This document shows positions 57,892 to 64,000 of a stretch of 64,000 bases of DNA, in pieces; the stretch's first letter is position 1; each line of letters opens with the position of its first letter. This DNA is from Bacillota bacterium. Its GTDB lineage: Bacteria > Bacillota > Clostridia > Lachnospirales > Lachnospiraceae. The notes below the pieces were generated by a model. The model had not been told where the DNA came from and did not search any database. It saw only the letters and a list, made by a program, of their open reading frames with translations. A program made the translations under genes and the position numbers. Where the stretch lies: positions 235,246-299,245 of the forward strand of contig JAEWJZ010000030.1 of NCBI GenBank assembly GCA_023386315.1, written 5' to 3'.

Positions 57892-59275
57892 AATACATAT
57901 TTCTCAATTTGAGTTCCTGACACTGGAGAGCCTGGAGATAGACCGGGAAGTGGGGGGACATGCAACTGCGTTTGTAAGCGGATATATACGTGATAAGGAT
58001 GTGGAAGCTTACAAAGGTAAATTACTGGAACGCATGTGGGTGAATATTACCGGAGAGGATGAAGAAGGGGGTACCCAGAACCTTATGACAGGAATGATTG
58101 CGGGTTTTTCTCTGGAACCACAGCCTCATGCTACCATGCTTACCCTGACACTTAAAAGCGGTACATATCTAATGGATGGAAACAAGCATTATCGTTCTTT
58201 TCAGGATACCGGTTTAACCTATCTGGATGTGTTAAGAACCATAAATCAGACTTATGGTGAAGCTGATGTAAAAGTGAAGGGAGTTCTGGATTCCTCCACC
58301 ATAGACTTTTTATTGCAATACAACGAGACTGACTGGGAGTTTATCAGGAGGATTGCCAGCCGTTTTGGTATGGCTGTAACACCTGCGATTACCAGAGAGG
58401 GAGCTTATTACTTTGTAGGTGATGCTAATTATTCTACGTACACCATGCCTGAATCTGCCAACTTTAGTGTCAGCAAACGTGTCGACAGTTATATGACTTG
58501 TGGAGGAGGCAGTTCTAATTCATTTATGGAACAGGATTACATGGAATACCGCATTACTTCAAGGGATGTTTATGATTTATGGGACAGGCTTATGCTGGGG
58601 AACGAAGGCGGGTATGTCTGTAAAATCGAAAGTAAATATTTACACGAGGAGTTAACACATACTTATACCTTGCGTCCTATCAATGGCATGCGTGTAATGT
58701 TACAGTCAAACAATTATCAGTCAGGCTGCTCTTTTCAGGCATCAGTCAGAGAAGTCGCTCGTGATATGGTAAAGATAGAACTGGCAGGAGACGAAAATGC
58801 CAGTCAGAATATAACGAAATGGTTCCCTTATTCCACTGGATACTCTTCCCCTGATGGCGCAGGCTGGTACTGCATGCCGGAACCGGGAGATCGTGTACGC
58901 CTGCAGATACCAGATCAGATCGAAGAGCATGGTTATGTCATCAGCTCTGTACATATGGAGACGGGCAATGACAGGAAGAATCCGGATCATAAGTCTTTTA
59001 AGACTAAATATGGAAAGGAATTATTGTTTACACCTGACAGTGTAGAACTTACTAATAACAAAGGAATGTCAATCAGGATAAAGGATGGGGAAGGGGTACA
59101 GATAAAAAGCAGCAAGGATATATCCATATCTTCCGGAGGCAACATGACTATATCCAGTGAGGATGCCTCTCTTGTCATAGCAGGAAAAACAAATGTTAAT
59201 ATCAAGCAGGGCGGATCGGGGTTATCGATAGATAAGGATATTACATTCACCGGCGGAAAGATAAGGATACAATAA
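57878..59275 (+). CDS. VgrG/gpD-like spike protein 2
   Basis: 465 residues. The gp27-like motif reads FLLQYNETDWEFIRRIASRF (about 146-165), closer to the standard VgrG motif than in spike 1. The OB-fold part has NITKWFPYSTGYSSPDGAGW with YCMPEPGDRVRLQIPDQIEE, and the C-terminus is a beta-repeat blade (ISISSGGNMTISSEDASLVI, NVNIKQGGSGLSIDKDITFT). It is preceded by AAAGGAGAATTG. Two different VgrG genes separated by adaptor genes are unusual for a single-effector locus and may allow heterotrimers or alternative tips. Confidence 0.87.
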   Translation: MRADKIHISQFEFLTLESLEIDREVGGHATAFVSGYIRDKDVEAYKGKLLERMWVNITGEDEEGGTQNLMTGMIAGFSLEPQPHATMLTLTLKSGTYLMDGNKHYRSFQDTGLTYLDVLRTINQTYGEADVKVKGVLDSSTIDFLLQYNETDWEFIRRIASRFGMAVTPAITREGAYYFVGDANYSTYTMPESANFSVSKRVDSYMTCGGGSSNSFMEQDYMEYRITSRDVYDLWDRLMLGNEGGYVCKIESKYLHEELTHTYTLRPINGMRVMLQSNNYQSGCSFQASVREVARDMVKIELAGDENASQNITKWFPYSTGYSSPDGAGWYCMPEPGDRVRLQIPDQIEEHGYVISSVHMETGNDRKNPDHKSFKTKYGKELLFTPDSVELTNNKGMSIRIKDGEGVQIKSSKDISISSGGNMTISSEDASLVIAGKTNVNIKQGGSGLSIDKDITFTGGKIRIQ

Positions 59276-59871
59276 TGGATCGAAAAGAAGAATTTATGAC
59301 AGCCATGGAATATATCCTGCCTGAACAATTTTCAAAAAGCAGCAGGAGTATTACACTACACTGTGAAAAACATAGTAAGGAAATCGTACATACATTTCTG
59401 GAAGCTTTCAAAGCAGCAGTAGAGCAGACCACAATTCTTCAAGACCAGAAGAAAAAGGGAAAGGTGAGATATATTCTCTTTTCTCATTTGTACAGCAGTA
59501 TTTTTCTGCAGCGCTATCTTATCAGGATCGATTTGATGGATCATGCATTTTACAGCGATTCTTCTCAGGCTGTGTCTTACTGGGATGCCAGAGACATATA
59601 TCAGCTTTTTGAGGAAGATGTGGAAGCTATCAGGAAAGAATTGGGCAAAAATTTCCCCCGAATCTATGAATATGAAGCAGATTTTATACGCTATGCTTAT
59701 GCACCGTATTATCATGGAGTTACCAAAGCTTTCTTACTGGCAATGCTGGAGGAAGCATTGCCAGAGCGCAATTTTCTTCCGCAGCAAGACAGATTAGAGA
59801 GTTTTGTGAGTATTCTGTTTGGGGAGTATATGGGAGAAGCGGACGTTCTCTTTCAGTTAGGAGAGGAGTAA
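59275..59871 (+). CDS. Unknown helical protein (198 aa) of the effector module
   Basis: 198 residues starting MDRKEEFMTAMEYILPEQFS, with a 1-nt overlap with the spike gene. It appears mostly alpha-helical, rich in Tyr/Phe/Leu, with YILFSHLYSSIFLQRYLIRI and YEADFIRYAYAPYYHGVTKA. No family is recognised. Position directly behind VgrG 2 and before the effector suggests an adaptor, chaperone or structural link. The next gene starts 2 bp after its stop. Confidence 0.55.
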   Translation: MDRKEEFMTAMEYILPEQFSKSSRSITLHCEKHSKEIVHTFLEAFKAAVEQTTILQDQKKKGKVRYILFSHLYSSIFLQRYLIRIDLMDHAFYSDSSQAVSYWDARDIYQLFEEDVEAIRKELGKNFPRIYEYEADFIRYAYAPYYHGVTKAFLLAMLEEALPERNFLPQQDRLESFVSILFGEYMGEADVLFQLGEE

Positions 59872-59873
59872 AT

Positions 59874-60395
59874 ATGAGATATTTCTTGATATATGTTGAT
59901 AAAAAGAACTCACAGCCACGATTCATGGACTGGTACACTCAAATGAGACCGGGCAGAACGGATAGTCAGATATATGAGGAGCTTTCCAGACAGAATCATT
60001 TTCAAATAGAATTGAACAGGGAGATATCATTTATGGACCTGATTTGTCACCCCTGTTTCATGGTTTCAAAGGAATTTGCAGCGTTAATTAGAGTATATAG
60101 TCCGGAAATCCAATTCAAATATGCAACATTAAATGATAAGGAAAACAGGAGAAGTGCTTTTTACCAGATTCCTGATTTACCGCAACTGGATTGTCTGGAT
60201 GAAAAAAGTGAAATAAGCAGAGATGGAAGTGTAATCATTAAAGGGGTTTTGAAAAAAGAGAAAATACAAACACATTCTATTTTCAGACTTGGCGGCATAA
60301 AAGGACGATACATTGTGGCAGACTTGAAATTCGTAGAAAGTGCCTGCCGAAGAGAAATTATGGGTATGAGAATAGAGGAAATTGTGGTAGAATGA
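59874..60395 (+). CDS. Unknown protein (173 aa), possibly Imm43/DUF1629-like
   Basis: 173 residues starting MRYFLIYVDKKNSQPRFMDW. The middle has CFMVSKEFAALIRVYSPEIQ then FKYATLNDKENRRSAFYQIP, and the end THSIFRLGGIKGRYIVADLK with GMRIEEIVVE. That order ('f.vS..f...i..y.p.i..K...l.d......Y..i' then 'IF.l') recalls the DUF1629/Imm43 family common next to Rhs and T6SS genes. The match is from memory and loose. It could be an immunity protein or an adaptor; it precedes the effector instead of following it. Confidence 0.45.
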   Translation: MRYFLIYVDKKNSQPRFMDWYTQMRPGRTDSQIYEELSRQNHFQIELNREISFMDLICHPCFMVSKEFAALIRVYSPEIQFKYATLNDKENRRSAFYQIPDLPQLDCLDEKSEISRDGSVIIKGVLKKEKIQTHSIFRLGGIKGRYIVADLKFVESACRREIMGMRIEEIVVE

Positions 60396-60408
60396 AAGGA
60401 GAAAATGT

Positions 60409-61692
60409 ATGGGTTGGTTTTCCTGGTTGTTTGGGAAAGAGAAAGGACCACCGGAGCCGTTGGTGTTAGGGGCAAAGCTACGCTGCCCGTATGGTTCACA
60501 AGACAGTTATTTATATGTGGATTCAGTCGGTATTGATGTTAATAACCTTCCGAAAGCATGTGTGGAGGACTGTAAGGCATTGCATAATATTGGGTCATTT
60601 GGAGACTGTTATGCGGGAGGCTCTTGTGAGAAATCAATGGTTTTGGATGAAAAATGGGAGAATCCGGAACCGCAGGGTGAAAAGATAAATGGGAAGGAAA
60701 TTATAACAACGAAATCTTTACTTTCCTGTAGAGCATCCGGGATGGAATTTAAAATTATTAACTCAGGGCAGGATGGAATTTTTGCAAAGCAGATTATACT
60801 AATGCAGGAGATGGATGAGAAATACCCGGGACTGCGGGAGATACTGGATAATCCATATGGAAGTTTATATTTGAATGAAGGAAAGTATGAATTGGCGCTC
60901 CAGTTTATAGAGGATCGGATGATTAAGAATGGGGGAAAGATTGAGCTTTACACCCTGTATGATAAAAATAACCTTGAAGGGGAGTATATTAAGGGAGCGC
61001 TGGGGCGTCTGATGCCGTATTGCGATACGGGAGCGCTGGAAAGTTTATTAAACGGGATGGAAAATTCCGCAAGTAAAAATAAAATGGATGCAAACGCGGA
61101 CTGGGATGCGCACGTAATAAATGCGGAAATGATAAAGCTGTTAAAGAAGGATTGTAAAGAAACAAAGGAGCAGATAGAAACAAAACCTTTTTATAAATGG
61201 CAGGAAGAAAACAAACTGTTTTTAAGCGTGGCAGCGGAAGGAGTAACTAATTTTGCTTATGGAACGTTGATGTATTACAGTGCGATGGGTAGCTCTGGTA
61301 ATACCCAAAGTAAGGGCAATAAACCTGCGGTTAAGGAGAAAAATGGGGGATCTGTTACTAAGGGGACGGGGAATACAAGAGTTGGAAGATGGATGTCACA
61401 AGCGGAATATGATAAAATGGTTGAAACTGGTCGTATACAGATGTCGGGAGATAATAAAGTTCATGTTGCAAATCCTGCGGATATAGAGGCATTTGGTAAA
61501 CAAGCGCCAAAAGGATCGCTATATGTTGAATTTGATGTATCTAGCAGTACGATGTCTCCTGGTGGAACAGATGGTTGGGGAATTATTAATGGTCCAGGCT
61601 CTTTATTAGATAGACTAAATGCTAAAAAAGGTTTGCCACGAATAACAGAAATGCCCCAAGTCACAAATATAGAGATTAAAGGGAGTAAATAA
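60409..61692 (+). CDS. PAAR-like (DUF4280) effector with Tre-type ADP-ribosyltransferase-like C-terminal toxin
   Basis: 427 residues in three parts. Residues ~15-130 match the PAAR-like DUF4280 domain: LGAKLRCPYGSQDSYLYVDS, ACVEDCKALHNIGSFGDCYA, KSLLSCRASGMEFKIINSGQ. This cone tops a VgrG spike. A helical linker follows (about 130-310). Residues ~320-427 are a toxin domain with GRWMSQAEYDKMVETGRIQM, GSLYVEFDVSSSTMSPGG, GWGIINGPGSLLDRL and MPQVTNIEIKG. This matches my memory of polymorphic-toxin C-termini of the Tre (EF-Tu-modifying, TreTu-like) ADP-ribosyltransferase group. The codon use is more AT-rich than the upstream machine genes. A probable immunity gene starts 3 bp later. Confidence 0.78.
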   Translation: MGWFSWLFGKEKGPPEPLVLGAKLRCPYGSQDSYLYVDSVGIDVNNLPKACVEDCKALHNIGSFGDCYAGGSCEKSMVLDEKWENPEPQGEKINGKEIITTKSLLSCRASGMEFKIINSGQDGIFAKQIILMQEMDEKYPGLREILDNPYGSLYLNEGKYELALQFIEDRMIKNGGKIELYTLYDKNNLEGEYIKGALGRLMPYCDTGALESLLNGMENSASKNKMDANADWDAHVINAEMIKLLKKDCKETKEQIETKPFYKWQEENKLFLSVAAEGVTNFAYGTLMYYSAMGSSGNTQSKGNKPAVKEKNGGSVTKGTGNTRVGRWMSQAEYDKMVETGRIQMSGDNKVHVANPADIEAFGKQAPKGSLYVEFDVSSSTMSPGGTDGWGIINGPGSLLDRLNAKKGLPRITEMPQVTNIEIKGSK

Positions 61693-61694
61693 AT

Positions 61695-62264
61695 ATGAGC
61701 AACTATACCTATGAACAAATAAAAAAAACAGTATTAGAATGGAGTCAAAATGATATATCAAAAGAACTAGCTAAAGATGATTTAATTGAAATAACCAAAA
61801 ATGAAGATGAAGTACTATTAATTGATTTAACATTTGATTATTGTTTGGCTCAGATTGTGGTATCAAAACCAATTTTTGCACCCTATCAATATGTATCATT
61901 TGAGGCTATGACATTAGAATCTAAAAAAACACAGGAAACCGGAAAGCCGGAAATGGTTTACTTTTTCTACGATTCAGTTGAAATGTTGGAAAATAAGGTT
62001 TTAGATGAATTGAGCTTTGGTGTCAAACTTTGCTCTGAATACTTACCAGACCAGTTAAGCGAAATATATCTTAATAAAAGCGGTCAATTGACCATAATAA
62101 AAGAAGACTTATGTCATGTAATGCATCCGGATGATATTAAAAAATATGACGAAGATTTGGTAGCCGGTAATTTTGTTTGTATTGATATAGAGTCTCAATA
62201 TTTGGTTGTTAAAAGCAATTTGATTACGTTAAGAGTTTTACCACAAGTCTTTAATATTAAATAA
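61695..62264 (+). CDS. Probable immunity protein for the DUF4280-toxin
   Basis: 189 residues starting MSNYTYEQIKKTVLEWSQND, 2 bases after the toxin stop codon, with GGGAGTAA as ribosome-binding site. It is acidic, has no signal peptide or membrane segment, and is markedly AT-rich. No catalytic motif is seen. By position (directly downstream of a toxin-tipped effector) it is the expected cytosolic antidote. No known family was recognised. Confidence 0.6.
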   Translation: MSNYTYEQIKKTVLEWSQNDISKELAKDDLIEITKNEDEVLLIDLTFDYCLAQIVVSKPIFAPYQYVSFEAMTLESKKTQETGKPEMVYFFYDSVEMLENKVLDELSFGVKLCSEYLPDQLSEIYLNKSGQLTIIKEDLCHVMHPDDIKKYDEDLVAGNFVCIDIESQYLVVKSNLITLRVLPQVFNIK

Positions 62265-62572
62265 GAATTAGAATTACAGGCTAAAACTAAAGTTAATGAT
62301 TTGTAATATAAATGTGCACAGTAGTTTTAGATATTCCCAAACTACTGTGCTTTTGTACTATAGTCTTTTTAAAATCTCATCATTTTTATTCGAGCCATAA
62401 ATCCTTGTTGATATAAGTATGGTTATTCTTATAAAAGAAAATCTGAAAACTGTTCAATATAATTTTGTACCAGTATCTCTCCATGTTAGGCAGGTTCACT
62501 CGTTATGGTTTTTAAATAACTGAATTTTTTAATTATACTAGGGTCAGCCCAATTTAAAAAGGAGTAATTTTA
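62265..62572 (+). other. AT-rich intergenic region between two immunity-like genes
   Basis: 308 bp without a gene. It contains the terminator at 62316-62356, and downstream a possible promoter area. AAAAAGGAG lies just before the next ATG at 62573. Nothing else was recognised. Confidence 0.5.
62316..62356 (+). terminator. Intrinsic terminator after the immunity gene
   Basis: A 12-bp perfect stem, GCACAGTAGTTT (62316-62327) with AAACTACTGTGC (62339-62350), then TTTT. It closes the effector/immunity part of the operon. Confidence 0.88.
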
Positions 62573-63115
62573 ATGAATTCAGAAATACATTTAGGTAATG
62601 CAGATTTGAAATATTGGATTAATGAATTCCCAATTTTAGAGAAGATTGAATCAGAAACTGAAAAAATTCAGTTTCCTATGAGAGAAGTATTACAAAAAAA
62701 GAGTTTTTATAATAAAGTAGCTTTGGAAGTTTATTTGCATAAAAATGCAGGAAATTATGCTTTATTAGGTTTAGAATATGTACCTAATGAAAGTGAAATT
62801 TTAAGTATTGAAATACAATATAAAATTGATAATGAAATGCATTATGAAAGTGATCTGACTAAGTATAATGATTATAAATATCTTGGTTTACCAGAAGAAT
62901 GTATAGATATAATATTTGAAACAGTAAAAAATAATGAAAATATATCTAGTGGTTCTCTTAAAATACCTATTGCTGCTAACTGTGAAGTTGGATCGAGTCC
63001 ACTTGTTTTTTCAAAAGTTACGAGTCTCTTATTAGAATTAATTTGTAATCAAGATAAAGAAGTTGATTTTGATTTATTGATGGAAGAATTATATTACAAA
63101 TATTTTCTAAATTAG
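62573..63115 (+). CDS. AT-rich unknown protein, possible orphan immunity gene
   Basis: 180 residues starting MNSEIHLGNADLKYWINEFP, very AT-rich, acidic, with no membrane segment. The ribosome-binding site AAAGGAG is 7 nt upstream. It sits behind the toxin/immunity pair and a terminator, the usual place of orphan immunity genes left from earlier effectors. No motif is recognised, so function is inferred from place and base composition. Confidence 0.5.
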   Translation: MNSEIHLGNADLKYWINEFPILEKIESETEKIQFPMREVLQKKSFYNKVALEVYLHKNAGNYALLGLEYVPNESEILSIEIQYKIDNEMHYESDLTKYNDYKYLGLPEECIDIIFETVKNNENISSGSLKIPIAANCEVGSSPLVFSKVTSLLLELICNQDKEVDFDLLMEELYYKYFLN

Positions 63116-63436
63116 AGAGAACCAATATTGGCAGAATAAATTGATAATATTTTATGCGGTGTACCTACACAGACACCTTAAAAACCCTTGAACTTGGCTA
63201 ATTTCAGAGTTGTTACGACCACCTAACAGGTGACTTTTACTTTACTGACAGCCACCTAATAAAAATGAAGGACTTTTGATTAAAATCTTTATGCAGTCGG
63301 CATTGCCGGCTGCTGTGAATCGGCAGGAGCGCCGTAAGGTGCACCTGTCTTTAACCAGCATCATTTTCGACCCCATGGTTCATACCTGCTTTTGGAGCAA
63401 AATAAGGCGAGAAATTTCCAGTTCAGGAATTTATAA

Positions 63437-63754
63437 ATGGTTGCGATTATGCGACCTAAGGAATATGGAAAACTGGCCTATTTGGGACATTTTACTGAAA
63501 AAGCAACCGGAAGACGAACAGGAGGTAATCGCAATCCTAACAGCTATCAGGTGCAACGGGAAAAGACTATATTTTTCTGATTTGCCCAACAAGGCTTTTT
63601 ATCGCCTGATTGGCATATATGTTCCACCATTGGTTTTAAAGGTCACACAGGGGCAATTATTTGCGACACAGGGCAAAACGAAAGTGGTCTATTGATTCCA
63701 TTTCACCAGAAACTTAGCCAGATTACCTACCCTATGGTTCATGGTGAACCATGA
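63437..63754 (+). pseudogene. Possible broken reading frame with one internal TGA
   Basis: In this frame the translation MVAIMRPKEYGKLAYLGHFT continues through FTEKATGRRTGGNRNPNSYQ to a TGA at 63578. It then resumes FAQQGFLSPDWHICSTIGFK and GHTGAIICDTGQNESGLLIP, reading to a TGA at 63752. The continuity on both sides of the TGA suggests one ancestral frame, but no family is recognised, and the competing ORF at 63276-63695 overlaps it. No SECIS-like hairpin was identified after the TGA. Confidence 0.3.
63734..63752. repeat. Short perfect palindrome
   Basis: ATGGTTCA (63734-63741) and TGAACCAT (63745-63752) with a 3-nt loop. It lies at the end of the possible broken frame and could be part of a mobile-element end or a local hairpin. 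Confidence 0.5.
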
Positions 63755-63793
63755 ATTTACAGGAAACTGATTCTATGGTAAAATGGTGCTGCC

Positions 63794-63840
63794 GGGGGTT
63801 ACAGGGGGTGAAAACACTTCTTCTGTAACTCCCTTTTCTG
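63794..63840 (+). terminator. Intrinsic terminator-like hairpin near the window end
   Basis: GGGGGTTACAG (63794-63804) pairs with CTGTAACTCCC (63823-63833) over 11 bp with one G-U pair, followed by TTTTCTG and more T-rich sequence. It would stop plus-strand transcripts from the decayed region. Confidence 0.65.
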
Positions 63841-64000
63841 TTTCTTTTTCTGCCGTTCCTTTCTCCTGAAACTAAATCCAGAAATGACTTGCAATCCATT
63901 CCATACAGAGTTAACATCAACAACCAATAAAAGAAATAACTTGTCCTTTCACCCATTGGTTTGTTGTAGATTGGCTGTCGCCCCCTTGCGGACTCGTGAA

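Larger units (their letters stand above)
63116..64000 (+). other. Terminal region without a convincing gene, possibly decayed
   Basis: About 885 bp. A plus-strand frame from the ATG at 63437 (MVAIMRPKEYGKLAYLGH) runs about 105 codons but contains one in-frame TGA at 63578-63580 and ends at 63754. Another frame, 63276-63695, overlaps it and has no recognisable domain. Two hairpins follow: a palindrome at 63734-63752 and a terminator-like hairpin at 63794-63840. The GC content rises again here compared with the immunity genes. This could be a mobile-element or toxin-cassette remnant; I cannot identify it. Confidence 0.35.

Noticed and set aside
38231..62264. Interpreting the injection locus as a contractile-tail prophage
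   Set aside because: There are no capsid, terminase, portal, integrase, holin or endolysin genes, and the locus includes FHA, PP2C, Hsp70-like and toxin/immunity genes, which suit an injection system.
63578..63580. In-frame TGA as a selenocysteine codon, since selD is in the window
   Set aside because: No recognised selenoprotein family, no redox motif around it, no SECIS hairpin identified after it, and selA/selB are not seen. A broken frame is simpler.
63732..63956. Minus-strand 74-codon ORF at the window end
   Set aside because: It spans the terminator-like hairpin and the palindrome, has no recognisable domain and is likely spurious.

Overview
The window reads as a chromosomal segment of an anaerobic, low-to-mid GC Firmicute, most likely a gut clostridium of the Lachnospiraceae type. 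This is inferred from AddAB instead of RecBCD, strong AGGAGG ribosome-binding sites, a selenium-dependent molybdenum hydroxylase trait, an anaerobic purine-degradation cluster and LytTR-type regulation. No rRNA, tRNA, CRISPR array or complete insertion sequence was seen.

Region 1 (1-11.9 kb): a MATE exporter and a small membrane-anchored FMN-binding-like protein on the minus strand, then addB-addA (recombinational repair). These are followed by a tight selD / cysteine-desulfurase-like / DUF3343 operon that should mobilise selenium and make selenophosphate.

Region 2 (11.9-34.5 kb): purine catabolism. A guanine riboswitch precedes guanine deaminase and an AzgA-like purine permease. After a TspO gene come two divergent operons facing a 322-bp control region. 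The leftward arm has a YheO-like regulator, diaminopropionate ammonia-lyase (ygeX), ygeY, ygeW, carbamate kinase and a xanthine/urate-type permease. The rightward arm has ssnA, ygfK, a fused xanthine dehydrogenase, hyuA, and the selenium/molybdenum cofactor genes yqeC, a molybdopterin-binding protein, yqeB and mocA. Together they look like a route from guanine/xanthine/urate to ammonia, ATP (through carbamoyl phosphate) and C3 acids. selD in region 1 would supply selenium for the hydroxylase.

Region 3 (34.6-38.2 kb): a GGDEF/HD-GYP protein, then a LytTR response regulator with a partner membrane protein.

Region 4 (38.2-63.1 kb): the most unusual part, a contractile-injection-system (CIS, type VI-like) locus of Gram-positive type. 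It has a lipoprotein, a vWA membrane protein, a sheath-like protein, two tube (Hcp-like) proteins, a J-domain protein, FHA-like proteins, two degenerate PP2C-like proteins, an Hsp70/actin-fold ATPase, three putative baseplate proteins, two VgrG/gpD-like spikes, a tandem pair of putative DcrB/EagR-like adaptors, and a PAAR-like (DUF4280) effector. The effector ends in a domain resembling Tre-type ADP-ribosyltransferase toxins and is followed by a probable immunity gene. The first two genes share a duplicated promoter module: two ATTACATG repeats 21 bp apart, at identical distance from a TATAAT box. This is a plausible LytTR operator, 0.8-2.5 kb from the LytTR regulator. No phage head, lysis or integrase genes, no T6SS membrane complex and no ClpV-like ATPase are present.

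Region 5 (63.1-64 kb): no convincing gene. It holds decayed reading frames and two hairpins, possibly the edge of a mobile or toxin-cassette remnant.

Functional calls are from motif recognition by eye; no database search was possible.
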